Assembly: GCA_023382975.1 (NCBI GenBank) | Contig: JAHDXO010000001.1 | Location: 124,001 to 188,000 of the forward strand | Source of the DNA: Pirellulaceae bacterium | GTDB lineage: Bacteria; Planctomycetota; Planctomycetia; Pirellulales; Pirellulaceae | Direction of reading: 5' to 3' | DNA: 64,000 nt | Shown here: positions 1-8,834 of the stretch, in pieces | Position numbering within the stretch: position 1 is the stretch's first letter | How the letters are laid out: the number at the start of each line of letters is the position of its first letter | The notes under the pieces: model-generated | Seen by the model: the letters and a program-made list of their open reading frames with translations, nothing else | Told to the model about the DNA's origin: nothing | Databases searched by the model: none | Translations under genes and position numbers: made by a program

Positions 1-407
1 GCCCGGTCGCTGGCACCCAGCAACCAAATGCCATCGGCATGGGTGCGCAACAGGTACTTTTCACGGTCCACCGGCGCGGCGCCAAACGCCGGATCGAAGC
101 CCAGGGCCGTGAAATCGGCGGGGACACCGACAGCCACACCGCGTCCGCCATCCCCTTCGATCACTGGGAACGGAGCGCCGCTGACCCGCCGCAGCATCTC
201 GGCGAGTTCGGCCGCCGCCTTGCGGGTCGATTCGCTTGCCGCTGGTCCGACCACCACCGGTTGCCGTGCCCGGCCGTCCGCAGCCAACCGCACCTCGGGC
301 GGAGTCGCGAATACCGGAGCGAGACAGACGGACCAAGCCGCGGCCCAGGCAGCGACGGCCAACCATTTGAACTTCCGACAACAGGGTTTGTGGACATTGC
401 AATGCAT
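1..407 (-). CDS. Secreted DUF4838/GH67-N-like protein, N-terminal part only
   Basis: The frame starts at an ATG at 407 and stays open to the left window edge, so only about 135 N-terminal residues are visible. It begins with basic residues, then a hydrophobic stretch (WLAVAAWAAAWSVCLAPVFA) that reads as a signal peptide with an Ala-x-Ala-like cleavage site. After it comes a mixed alpha/beta segment containing AAELAEMLRRVSGAPFPV, typical of the N-terminal domain of DUF4838 and alpha-glucuronidase-like (GH67-N) proteins that planctomycetes encode in numbers. It lies 115 bp downstream of the broken isomerase and the PmoA-like gene on the same strand, so it may be the third gene of a carbohydrate operon. 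The family assignment rests on this short segment only. Confidence 0.6.
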   Translation of the reverse strand, partial: MHCNVHKPCCRKFKWLAVAAWAAAWSVCLAPVFATPPEVRLAADGRARQPVVVGPAASESTRKAAAELAEMLRRVSGAPFPVIEGDGGRGVAVGVPADFTALGFDPAFGAAPVDREKYLLRTHADGIWLLGASDR

Positions 408-522
408 GGCTGTGCTTTCACAAAGGATGGTAGATGGCGAGCCGCGCGGCGTCAGCCCGCGGGTGTGTGCATGGCGATACACTCAACAAACGATGGCCAA
501 TGGGAATCGATCTCGCAGGAGT

Positions 523-1452
523 TCACGATTTGGCGGGTGCCTTTGCCGCCGAACCTTCGCTGAAACAGTGACTCCAACGTTCAATCGCTTCGAGACTCGC
601 CGTGGCGGCTCGGTCCAAGTTCTCTTCGCTGCCACCGCCTCGCAATGGTGAACACATCTCGTAGGCAACGTAACCTTCGAATCCGCCCTCTTGCAAGCCG
701 GCGAAGAAGGCATCCAGATCCAGGAAGCCGTCGCCCAGCGGAACCGCGCGGACCATGTCGTCCAACCGCTTGTAGTTGACCAACCCAGGCTGGTAAGCCC
801 AGCGGGGCAAGCGGACGTAGTCTGCCAATGTCGTCTGGACCATTCGCGGCGCCTAGCGGCGCGCAACCGCGCGAAGATCCTCGCCATGCAAGGCCGGTGC
901 CCACGGGTCGAACATCGCGCGGCAATTCGGATGGTCCACATCGTCCAGAAACTCGATGTAACTGTCCACCCCCACGCCAACGTCGTGGTGATTCTGCAGG
1001 CCCAGGACAACGCCGCGTTGCGCAGCCGCCTCGGCGCATTCACGAACCGCCCGCACACAGGCGTCCCAATCCTTGGCATACCCTTCCGGTTCGGTGGCAT
1101 AGCCGGTGAAAATCCGGACGATCTTCGCTCCCAGCTTCTCCGCCAACGCGGCCAGTTGGCGGACATAGGCGATTTGAAACTCAGCCGCTGGAACCTCGGT
1201 GCCCAAGCCGAGCGTGAAGTTGGTGTAGCCGGCGATCGTGGCGATCTCGACACCGGCCGAGCCGGCCGCGTCGACAATCTGCCCGATCTGCCGGTCGTCG
1301 GTGTCGAGGATCGACAGGTGAGGCCGCTTGCCCATCAACTCGACAGCCCGGTAACCCAACTCGCCCGCCTTGTGGACAAAGGCCGGCAGATCCAACCGGC
1401 ACTGGCCCCACAGGCCGGCATAACTGACGGAAAACAGCGTGGCAGTCACCAT
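523..1452 (-). pseudogene. Sugar phosphate isomerase/epimerase (TIM barrel) interrupted by an in-frame TAG
   Basis: Two consecutive reading frames in the same phase (1452-856 and 843-523) together make a protein of about 308 residues, the normal length for xylose-isomerase-like TIM-barrel isomerases/epimerases. The first part ends HGEDLRAVARR, then comes TAG (855-853), then Ala-Pro-Arg and MVQTTLADYVRLPRWAYQPG. Both halves are well conserved in character: NHHDVGVGVDSYIEFLDDV and FDPWAPALHGED in the first, GDGFLDLDAFFAGL and GYVAYEMCSPLRGGG in the second. No frameshift is needed, so a single base change of a sense codon to TAG explains the break. Other genes here, such as valS, use TAG as a normal stop, so recoding is unlikely. 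It starts 12 bp after the PmoA-like gene and probably shares its transcript. Confidence 0.8.
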
Positions 1453-1464
1453 GTCGATTCCCCC

Positions 1465-2508
1465 TCACTCGGCATCGGCATTGCCGGCCGCACGAGAAAA
1501 CGCGGTCCAGATTTCGTCGATCGTCCGCCGGTCGGGCACTCCGGCATGCATCCACAGTCCGTAGCGGAGTCGCAGCGGTGTGCCCGGTTCGATGGTCAGG
1601 GGCGCGTCGAGCGTCAAGCAAGCGCCCATCCAACCGATGTCGCGAACGTGAAACGGCGCCGGGTGGTTGGGGTTCGCGGGATGGTCCATCAGCGTGATTC
1701 CCCCGGCCGCCGCGTCCGTCACCGGGCCGCTGTAATCGACCCATCGCGCTGGCTTGCGGAACATCTCGGCTTCGTTTCGTTGCCCTGCGCTGTTCAGAAT
1801 CCGGCCCCCGCCTTCGGTGACGCCGATCGATTTGGCCATACGCACCCCGATTATCCCGAACGGCGTTTGGCCAAACGTCACCGCCTGGTTGCCAGGCGCC
1901 GAGAGTTCCAAGTCGATCGCCATTGTCCAGTTTCCCGCAGCATCGGTTCCCGAGCCGGGCTCGACGGTGATCCGCCGGCGTTCCAGCAGCAGCGTTCGGT
2001 TCTCTGCATCCCGCCAGGCGCCGCTCACCAACATCGAAGCGCCGAGGCCGGACTCTCCGCCGTCCCGGTACTGCTCGACTCGCAACGTCACGATTCGCCC
2101 TTCGCTGTCGTCAGCCCAAAAACTCACGCCCTCCACATCGTTGTGTGCGAGCCAGACCGAGTAGTGATGACGGTGCCCGTGCGGATCGCTCGGCTGGCCC
2201 ATGCGCGTGAGCGATCGTCCTTCCGGCCCCAGCACCGGATAAAGGAACGGACGCCGCAGCGTCGGGCCGAAGTGGTAACGAGTCAGTTCCTCGCGTCCGA
2301 CCTGGAACGACGCCTGATCGTAGGGCAGCGGAACGACCTGCATCGCCGGCACCTGCTTCGCATCCGGCAACTCCGTATCGGCCGAAGGAACCTCCTCGGC
2401 CGCCAACACGCCACCGACCAGCATCCACATCAGCCCAAGGCTGCTCAACAGACATCTCAGCCTTCTGCATGGGCATTCCAGTTCTCCAACACGTTGCTCA
2501 AGCGTCAT
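1465..2508 (-). CDS. Secreted PmoA-like protein (DUF6807)
   Basis: About 347 residues. The start at 2508 is chosen because AAGGAG lies seven bases upstream; an earlier TTG or ATG would be badly spaced. A hydrophobic segment (LLSSLGLMWMLVGGVLAAEE) reads as a signal peptide. The mature part contains RPFLYPVLGPEGRSLTRMGQP, HHYSVWLAHNDVEGVSFW and a C-terminal RLRYGLWMHAGVPDR segment, which match the family that databases name methane oxygenase PmoA or DUF6807. The name is historical; these proteins are secreted or periplasmic and their activity is not established. It is the first gene of a minus-strand group with the isomerase-like gene and the DUF4838-like gene, which suggests a carbohydrate-related role. 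Confidence 0.8.
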   Translation of the reverse strand: MTLEQRVGELECPCRRLRCLLSSLGLMWMLVGGVLAAEEVPSADTELPDAKQVPAMQVVPLPYDQASFQVGREELTRYHFGPTLRRPFLYPVLGPEGRSLTRMGQPSDPHGHRHHYSVWLAHNDVEGVSFWADDSEGRIVTLRVEQYRDGGESGLGASMLVSGAWRDAENRTLLLERRRITVEPGSGTDAAGNWTMAIDLELSAPGNQAVTFGQTPFGIIGVRMAKSIGVTEGGGRILNSAGQRNEAEMFRKPARWVDYSGPVTDAAAGGITLMDHPANPNHPAPFHVRDIGWMGACLTLDAPLTIEPGTPLRLRYGLWMHAGVPDRRTIDEIWTAFSRAAGNADAE

Positions 2509-2728
2509 TGCCATTCTCCTTCGGTTCGTGCGGTTCAAACATCCGAGGCGACTCAAGCGTGGCTCTCCTTGTTCGATCGACCATGCTCAGCGGCGCGGCC
2601 CGCCTCGGACTGCTGCCCACTTCCGGATACGAGCGGGCGGGCGGGTTTTGGTGAAGCGAATGGTTCGGCCTCGATGACCTCCGCTCAGGGAAACCGCTCC
2701 GCGGGAAAGACTCTTCGGCCGGTGCTAC

Positions 2729-3844
2729 TTAGTTCGCTGCCGGCACCACCCAGATCCGGATCGATCCGTCCTCGGTTCCCGCCGCCAGCGTCGTGCCGTC
2801 CGGGCTGAACGCGACCACGCCGACCCCGTCGGGGCACGACAGGGCCGCAAGTTCCCTGCCGGTCTCCGCGTCCCACACCCGTACCACGTTGTCAGCCCCG
2901 GCCGTTGCCAGTTGCTGCCCATCCGGGCTGAAGACCACCCGCCCCACGGACGCCCTGAGGCCTTTGACCGGTAGCGTATCCTCTCCGGTTGCTAAATCCC
3001 ATACCCGGACCGACGCTCCCACGTCATCGATGATGATCCCGGCCGGGGAACCACGGCTTCCGGCCGTGACCGGAGCCGCGACCCGCTTGCCGTCCGGGCT
3101 GAACGCCACGTCGGCCGCTGACGCCCACTCGCCGTACTTCGTCTCCGGCTTCACTCGGAAGGTATGGAGGGACTTCCCGGTCTCGGCATCCCACAACCAT
3201 ACCTCGCCGGCCTCCTGCAATTCCCCGCCGGCCCCGCTCGTCCCCGCGGCGACCATCTTCGCGTCCGGACTCCAGACGACCGAACTTGCGGCAGTGGACA
3301 GCCTGTCGGACTTGTGGACGATCTTGCCGGTCTCCGCGTCCCAAACGATCACGATTCCGCCAGGCAGCCCGTGCCGCCCGCCCACCGCCGCGACCGACCC
3401 CGCGGTCGCCAGTCGCTTGCCATCCGGGCTGAATGCCATCGCGAACACGTCCGGCCGGAACGCCGACTTCTGCCCGCGGTCGAGGATCGGGTCGATCGTG
3501 ACCATGACTTTGTCGTCGGGCACGGTTCGGATCGTGACCTCGCCCCAGTAGCTGACCGCAGCGACTTTGAGGTCGGTGGTGAACGCGACGACCGGTCCGC
3601 CGTACCCCTCGCGGGCGATCCCCGTCACGGACGCCGTCTGTCGGCCGGTGACCGCGTCCCAGATCCGGATCGTCCGGTCGTCGCCGGCGGTCGCCACAGC
3701 CTTCCCGTCGGAGGCCCACGCCACCATCGAGACCGACTCGGTGTGCCCTTTGAGGACGATCGATTCGGGTGGCTCGGCCGCGCGTCCGTGGTTCATCGCA
3801 ACTTCAAGGAGGACGGCTACTATTGCAATACGTGCCAAGTTCAT
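2729..3844 (-). CDS. Secreted WD40 repeat beta-propeller protein
   Basis: The 371-residue product starts with a signal peptide (MNLARIAIVAVLLEVAMNHGRA). The rest is WD40-type repeats: VAWASDGKAVATAGDDRTIRIWDA, VVWSPDAKMVAAGTS, VVFSPDGQQLATAGADNVVRVWDA and VAFSPDGTTLAAGTEDGSIRIWV are the clearest blades, each with the F/WSPDG turn and a terminal WD- or WV-like strand. Six or seven blades fit the length. Beta propellers of this type usually serve as binding scaffolds; no catalytic module is attached. It is separated from the PmoA-like gene by about 220 bp and is probably transcribed alone. The specific partner cannot be read from sequence. Confidence 0.85.
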   Translation of the reverse strand: MNLARIAIVAVLLEVAMNHGRAAEPPESIVLKGHTESVSMVAWASDGKAVATAGDDRTIRIWDAVTGRQTASVTGIAREGYGGPVVAFTTDLKVAAVSYWGEVTIRTVPDDKVMVTIDPILDRGQKSAFRPDVFAMAFSPDGKRLATAGSVAAVGGRHGLPGGIVIVWDAETGKIVHKSDRLSTAASSVVWSPDAKMVAAGTSGAGGELQEAGEVWLWDAETGKSLHTFRVKPETKYGEWASAADVAFSPDGKRVAAPVTAGSRGSPAGIIIDDVGASVRVWDLATGEDTLPVKGLRASVGRVVFSPDGQQLATAGADNVVRVWDAETGRELAALSCPDGVGVVAFSPDGTTLAAGTEDGSIRIWVVPAAN

Positions 3845-4093
3845 CCCTATTTTCTCCCATCGGTGTTGAAGTGACCTCGAGCCGCCATTCGGTCAGCCCA
3901 AGGCCGAACGACAGGATTCGTCTGGTAGCGGCCAAGCAATACCGATAAGGCAAACCGTCCGATCCGGGACTCGGGGCGACTAGCGTTGGGACTCTGCGAT
4001 GCGGGGCGATGTCTGGATTCCCGGCTGCCACCCGTTTCCTCTGGTGGTGTCACAATATCTCGTCCATGTCGATTGATCTGCAACCCCCTCTCA

Positions 4094-4126
4094 GAACCGG
4101 ACGTGCGCCGTTAGCGCATCCGACTC
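4094..4126 (-). ncRNA. Group II intron domain V, degenerate
   Basis: On the minus strand this 33-nt segment starts GAGTCGGATGCGC and ends GCACGTCCGGTTC, the layout of group II intron domain V: lower stem GAGTCGG with CCGGTTC, bulge, upper stem and small loop. The catalytic triad, normally AGC or CGC, reads AGT here, and the tetraloop is not GNRA. It lies about 100 bp downstream of a maturase C-terminus, the expected position. It is therefore read as the 3' end of a decayed intron. Confidence 0.7.
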
Positions 4127-4225
4127 CCGGCTAGCACATGTCACCCGGCAGTTCCCACCAAGCTAACGCGCCATCGCAATCAAGTCCAGGAGCTTCTTCG
4201 GATTGGCGATCTCGTGACGAGTCAG

Positions 4226-4500
4226 TTAGATGCGGTGCGCCGCGCTGCTCGTCGTCGGCGTCTGGTTGCGGTGTCGCAGCCACCGCAGGCCCATCTGCAC
4301 AGCTACGCGGCGGTACTTCAGCAGCCAAGGCCAATTGTCCTTGACGCCGCAATACGGATAGTGACCGCGCAGCTTGCTGTTGAGCTTCGCCCCAGACTTC
4401 CGCCGTGGGCGTCGGCAGGTGCTCGCGAAACCAAGCCTTCAACGCCCGCACTTTCGCCCGAAACTTCTTCTTCGCCGTCTTGCTTTCCAATTTGAACTTG
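4226..4500 (-). pseudogene. Group II intron reverse transcriptase/maturase, C-terminal remnant with frameshift
   Basis: Reading the minus strand, one frame gives KKKFRAKVRALKAWFREHL followed by PTPTAEVW; after a single-base shift the next frame gives KLNSKLRGHYPYCGVKDNW and RRVAVQMGLRWLRHRNQ, ending in TAA at 4228-4226. The motif GHYPYCGVKDN is the signature of the maturase C-terminus of intron-encoded reverse transcriptases (usual form GHYRYYGVSGN). The catalytic reverse transcriptase domains are absent: upstream sequence is occupied by the lipoprotein gene at 4546. It is a dead fragment of a former retroelement, paired with the domain V relic just downstream. Confidence 0.8.
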
Positions 4501-4545
4501 CCTGCGCGGCTGTGGCCGCAGTCCCGTTGGCGCGGTCAGACGCTG

Positions 4546-5241
4546 CTACTTGAGTGCCCTGCATTGCAGTTTCGCAGTCCGGGTTATTTCCCCATCCTTT
4601 TCTCCGTCGGTGAACAGGGTCACGAGGGTGACTACTTCGTCGCCCTTCAATAGTACTTCCGCGTCACCGGAGACGAGACGCTCTTCCCCCTTTTCACTCG
4701 GTTGCGGCGGTCCGTCCGCAAGCCTCGGTGTCGAACTGCCGCTGGATACACCGTTGGCGGTTTTCACCGAGAATCGGAATGGCAATACCCATGCTTCCTG
4801 CTTGTCCAACCGGCGGATCCAGAGGAACGAGCCGGATGGCTGACCGACGACCGGATCTGCGAGAGCATTCTTCTCCGTGGCGATTCGATGAAGCGGAGCG
4901 GCAGCCTCCAGGCGTGTCTTTTTGCCGCCAACGTCGATCTCCACCCAGCAATCAACCCAGCCTCCATCAAACTTGAAGCAGTCCGCTTCAATGCCCAGCC
5001 ACTCGCAGAAATCCTCGGCTTCGGTGTCGCGCCAGACGCGCAAGCCGGCCGGTGCAAGGGGAGGCTTCGGCAGCGCAGCCTTGACCGCGTCCGCTTCGGC
5101 GCGAGCCTTCGCTGCCTCCGCGCGAGCTGCCTCCGCGTCAGCGCGGGCAATGGCGAGTTCCGCCTCATTTGATCGTGAGCAGCCAGTTGCCAACACCATG
5201 CCGCACAGGACGACTGCGGTGAATTGTCGCGACGAGTCCAT
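4546..5241 (-). CDS. Lipoprotein with Ala-rich coiled coil
   Basis: The chosen start (MDSSRQF) gives 231 residues with a lipoprotein signal: hydrophobic VVLCGMVLATGC, lipobox LATGC. After the cysteine comes an Ala/Glu/Arg heptad-rich helix (ELAIARADAEAARAEAAK and on), predicted coiled coil, resembling the small Lpp/OprI-like lipoproteins, and then a globular domain of about 160 residues rich in beta strands (GGWVDCWVEIDVGGKKTRLEA, FLWIRRLDKQEAWVLPFRFSV). The globular domain is not recognised. The 3' end (TAA-like end at 4546) lies about 45 bp from the intron relic. An outer-membrane or periplasmic location is inferred from the lipobox. Confidence 0.7.
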   Translation of the reverse strand: MDSSRQFTAVVLCGMVLATGCSRSNEAELAIARADAEAARAEAAKARAEADAVKAALPKPPLAPAGLRVWRDTEAEDFCEWLGIEADCFKFDGGWVDCWVEIDVGGKKTRLEAAAPLHRIATEKNALADPVVGQPSGSFLWIRRLDKQEAWVLPFRFSVKTANGVSSGSSTPRLADGPPQPSEKGEERLVSGDAEVLLKGDEVVTLVTLFTDGEKDGEITRTAKLQCRALK

Positions 5242-5363
5242 AGTCTGCTCCGTCTGGGGATGCCGAACGACCAAGCTCAGCCGCGGCCGCCGCTCCGATC
5301 AGTCATGAACTCCTGGAAACCGACAAGGTGGCGGACGTCTGCTGCAGCGACTGGTTATGTGTC

Positions 5364-6104
5364 CTACCTGGGGCGTCCTGTGATTGTCAACTGAAACGTG
5401 CCTGATTGGGAATCCGATTCACCAATGCGTTGACCATCGCGACGGATTTCCACCTTGTCGAGATTCTCGACAGAGCACCGAACAGACTCCGTCCCGACAA
5501 CATCAAGAATGATCTGGACACTGCCATGATCCATTTGCTTCACGCCACCGAGGATCGCAACGGTTTCGCGTCGCGGATGGCGCAGGAAGCCTTGATACAA
5601 GTGGGACGAAAATCGATCGTCGCCCCTTTGCATGTTGGCCCCACTGTAACCACTTTCCAGGTTCTTCTTCCAACCGCCTCGAAACTCGACACGCAAATCT
5701 GTAGGCTCGTAAACGATAACTGCCGTCGGGGTAAACGGCCGTGCGAGGATGAGCGTCGTGGATCGCATCGACGCCTCCATGCAAAGGGCAAAAGCGAGGA
5801 TATATGCCAGCGGCACGCCAATCGCCAGAAGCCATTGCCGCGAAGGCTGAAGCAACAAAAACCGCCTTTTTTGGCGGAACACAATAACAGGCAGACAGAT
5901 TCCGGCTACCCCGAGCAGCATGTACAGAAGGCCGCCGATGGTTCGTGTGTGAGCCGACTGGTCCCAAAGGTATTTCAAGCCAAACTGCTGAACGGCGGCG
6001 ACCAGTCCAGCGACGGTGACGATGGATGACACTACGAGTGCAAACAGCCAGCGCGCGCGACGCTCTGTTGCGGTGGATCCAGTGTTTGTTGCCGAGTCTG
6101 CCAT
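5364..6104 (-). CDS. Membrane protein of unknown function, 4 predicted helices
   Basis: The start MADSATNTGSTATERRARW at 6104 is preferred because it places a short polar tail before the first membrane helix; a longer version would begin at 6290 with no plausible protein character. Hydrophobic segments are LFALVVSSIVTVAGLVAAV, TIGGLLYMLLGVAGICLPVIVF and WLLAIGVPLAYILAFALCM. The C-terminal 120 residues are soluble and beta-rich (TPTAVIVYEPTDLRVEFRG through GTFQLTITGRP), perhaps extracytoplasmic. It is on the same strand as the lipoprotein, 120 bp upstream. No family recognised. Confidence 0.6.
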   Translation of the reverse strand: MADSATNTGSTATERRARWLFALVVSSIVTVAGLVAAVQQFGLKYLWDQSAHTRTIGGLLYMLLGVAGICLPVIVFRQKRRFLLLQPSRQWLLAIGVPLAYILAFALCMEASMRSTTLILARPFTPTAVIVYEPTDLRVEFRGGWKKNLESGYSGANMQRGDDRFSSHLYQGFLRHPRRETVAILGGVKQMDHGSVQIILDVVGTESVRCSVENLDKVEIRRDGQRIGESDSQSGTFQLTITGRPR

Positions 6105-6647
6105 TGGACACGTAACGACCACGATCACGCGGGCGGGACGCGTGATCGACCATGGTGATCGGCAAGCAAGCCCGCCTCCCGTCCATTCCCGTTGGTTCAA
6201 GTAAGCCGCTGCCAGCGACCGTCGATTGATTGCATGTTCGCGTGACATGGGGCACAGCGTACCTGGCCTCGGCGGATGGGCGCGGGCCATTTCGGTTCGC
6301 TCCGGCCGCGGACGATTTCCCAGGAGACACTGCCCATGGCACGTCGTTCCCCGAATTCTAGCTGGCCCGTCCGCCCCTCGTCCACCCCGCCAAACGAAAG
6401 GGCGTCACCATGTCCGCGCTTGCCCAGCAAATGCAACTGCGGCGGCCCAATGCTAGCGCTCGGAGTCCGCTGGCAACGGGCCGCCGCACTTTGCGCGTTG
6501 ACGGAATTCGCCGACAGCAGGGCTTTGCGCAATCGCTTGGATGTGTACATTGCTCACATTCATCCGGGGCTTGCGTTGGCGGTCGGGGCAACTCGCCGCG
6601 TCTGTCGCAGGTGCGGATTTCATCACGGCCAGATGGAGTGATCCAAG
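6105..6647. other. Intergenic region between divergent genes
   Basis: This 543-bp stretch between the membrane protein (minus) and the FadJ-like gene (plus) contains only short open frames with no protein character on either strand. Near its right end GGAG (6632-6635) precedes the FadJ-like ATG by about 12 bases. No repeat, hairpin with a T tract or RNA gene was recognised. Confidence 0.5.
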
Positions 6648-8834
6648 ATGCCCGATATTGGCTCGACGTGTTGGCGACTCTCTTTCCCGTTTCCGGAGAT
6701 CGCCTTGCTGCTGTTGGATACCCCGGGCAAGAGCGTCAATCTGTTGGACGCCGAGTCGTTGGCCGAGTTGGATCAAATTTTGGACCGTTTGGATGCTAGC
6801 AGTGAGGTGTCGGGGCTGGTGATCGCTTCGGGCAAACCGGGCAAGTTTCTGGCCGGCGCGGACATCCATGCCCTGCGCCGGTCGATCGACGATGACCAGA
6901 GCACGGTGCGGGACCGCATGATCGGCTGTCAGGCGACGCTACGACGCTTATCGAGCGGTCGCTACGTCACGGTGGCCGCGGTGGACGGCGTCTGCCTGGG
7001 CGGTGGCGCCGAGCTGGCTTGTTGGTGCGACCGGCGCGTGCTGAGCACCGGTGCGGCCACGCAAATCGGCTTCCCGGAAGTCCAGTTGGGCCTGATTCCT
7101 GGCTGGGGAGGCACGGCGCGGTTGCCTCGGCTTGTCGGTCTGGACCACGCCGTCGAGATGATCGCTTTGGACCGTCGGACCGGAGCGGAGGACGCCGGCG
7201 CTTTGGGCTTGGCCGATGAAGTCGTTCCGCCTGGGCAATTGATCGACGCGGCCATCGCGGTGGTCCGCCACGACTTGGATTCCGGTCGCTTGCCGACGCA
7301 CCGCCAGCGGCTTTCCGGCCCAATGGCTGTTGGCGAGGAAGAAGCGCAGTTCTTATCCGAATCGGCGGCGCGGGCCATCGACGAAAAATGGCACGGCCGA
7401 CAACCTGCGGCCACGGTCGCCTTGCGGTTGCTGATGGAGAACGTCGAGGCCGACGCGGCGAAGGCGAGCTGCTCGGCGGTGGAAGCCTTTGTCGAACTGC
7501 TGGGTTCGCACGTCAACGTATCGCTGCTGAACGTGTATCTGCTGCGCGAGCACAACAAGCGGGATGCCGTCGTTTCCGGCGAGGTCACCGCGCGGCGCAT
7601 CGAACGAGTGGGAATCGTCGGCGCGGGGATCATGGGAATCGGAGTCGCCGCGGCCCATTTGAGACACCATGTTCCCGTGCGATTGGCGGACGCTTCCGAC
7701 GAAGCGTTGTCGCGAGCCGTGGTGGAAGTGCTGGAGGAAATCGCCGCCGCGCCGCCGGGAGTCGGCGGCGATACGGGGGAAGCCGTCAACCCGGTCGGGC
7801 TCTTGGAGCGAGCGGCCTCCGTCGCCAGCTTGGCCGATTGCGATCTGGTGGTCGAGACCGTCGTCGAGACGGCCGAGGTCAAACGACGAATCTACGAGCA
7901 ACTGGAGCCACATCTTTCCCCACAGACGGTCCTCGTCTCGAACACGTCCACGATTCCCATTTCGTCGCTGGCTCGCAGCCTGAAGCATCCCGATCGGTTC
8001 TGCGGAATGCACTATTTCAATCCGGTGCGGCACATGCGGTTGGTCGAGGTGATCCGGGGCGACCTGACCAGCGATGCGACGGTGGCCACGGTCGTTGACC
8101 ACGCAAAACGCATCGGCAAGATGCCCATCGTCGTCCACGACAGCCCCGGGTTCCTCGTGAACCGACTGCTTTCGCCTTATCTGAACGAGTCCTTGGAATT
8201 GCTCATCGCCGGAGCCGCCGTCACCGACATCGATCTCGCCGCCGAACAATTCGGGATGCCTCTGGGACCGCTGGCCTTGTACGATCTGGTCGGCGTCGAT
8301 ACCTCGTTCTACGCTGGGCGGACGCTGTGGGAAGCTTTTCCCGACCGCATCGCCGCGTTGCCCGTTCTGCCGGCGTTGTTCCGCAAGGGCCGATTGGGCC
8401 GGAAGTCGGGCGAGGGATTCTATCGCTACGAGCCCGGATCGAAACGCGGCGAACCCGACCCGCGTGTGGCAGAGTTGCTAGAGCCGTACGTGCGCCGCAC
8501 TCGCGAGATTTCCGAGCAAGAGATCACTCGGCGGCTTTTTCTGCCGATGCTGCTGGAAGCGACTCGCTTGCTGGAGTCGGGCGTGGTTCGCGACGTGCGA
8601 GACATCGACTTGGGGATGATCTACGGACTGGGGTTCCCGGCCGAACGCGGCGGGCTGTTGTTCTGGGCGGACTCGCTGGGCGCCGCTCGGATCGTGACGA
8701 TGCTGGAGCCGTACGCCGGGCTGGGCAGCCGCTTTCAGCCCACGGCGTTTCTGCTGGACATGGCCGCTCACGGCCGGAGGTTCTACGACAACGTCCCCGC
8801 CGAGGTACGAGTTCATCCAAGGGGATCGTTATGA
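6648..8834 (+). CDS. fadJ: Fatty acid oxidation multifunctional enzyme: enoyl-CoA hydratase / 3-hydroxyacyl-CoA dehydrogenase (FadJ-like)
   Basis: The 728-residue protein has the two-domain order of FadJ/FadB alpha subunits. Residues 1-190 are crotonase-like: AGADI oxyanion motif, GGGAELAC with Glu122 and FPEVQLGLIPG with Glu144, the two catalytic glutamates. From about residue 318 the NAD-binding domain starts (VGIVGAGIMGIGVAAAHL), followed by GMHYFNPVRHM with the catalytic His and HDSPGFLVNRLL, and a duplicated C-terminal dehydrogenase helical domain. It catalyses hydration of 2-enoyl-CoA and NAD-dependent oxidation of the 3-hydroxyacyl-CoA. The stop overlaps the thiolase start in ATGA, so the two are translationally coupled, as in fadBA/fadJI operons. 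Whether it is closer to FadB or FadJ is not decidable here. Confidence 0.92.
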   Translation: MPDIGSTCWRLSFPFPEIALLLLDTPGKSVNLLDAESLAELDQILDRLDASSEVSGLVIASGKPGKFLAGADIHALRRSIDDDQSTVRDRMIGCQATLRRLSSGRYVTVAAVDGVCLGGGAELACWCDRRVLSTGAATQIGFPEVQLGLIPGWGGTARLPRLVGLDHAVEMIALDRRTGAEDAGALGLADEVVPPGQLIDAAIAVVRHDLDSGRLPTHRQRLSGPMAVGEEEAQFLSESAARAIDEKWHGRQPAATVALRLLMENVEADAAKASCSAVEAFVELLGSHVNVSLLNVYLLREHNKRDAVVSGEVTARRIERVGIVGAGIMGIGVAAAHLRHHVPVRLADASDEALSRAVVEVLEEIAAAPPGVGGDTGEAVNPVGLLERAASVASLADCDLVVETVVETAEVKRRIYEQLEPHLSPQTVLVSNTSTIPISSLARSLKHPDRFCGMHYFNPVRHMRLVEVIRGDLTSDATVATVVDHAKRIGKMPIVVHDSPGFLVNRLLSPYLNESLELLIAGAAVTDIDLAAEQFGMPLGPLALYDLVGVDTSFYAGRTLWEAFPDRIAALPVLPALFRKGRLGRKSGEGFYRYEPGSKRGEPDPRVAELLEPYVRRTREISEQEITRRLFLPMLLEATRLLESGVVRDVRDIDLGMIYGLGFPAERGGLLFWADSLGAARIVTMLEPYAGLGSRFQPTAFLLDMAAHGRRFYDNVPAEVRVHPRGSL

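Noticed and set aside
691..2808. 705-codon plus-strand frame opposite the isomerase and PmoA-like genes
   Set aside because: No domain character, and it lies antisense to two recognisable genes.
3847..4083. Small minus-strand frame between the intron relic and the WD40 gene
   Set aside because: Arg/Pro-rich shadow composition and no start signal; probably intron 3' or intergenic sequence.
8327..8830. N-terminal extension of the thiolase
   Set aside because: The extra 168 codons lie inside the FadJ-like gene in another frame; thiolases begin at the ATG at 8831.
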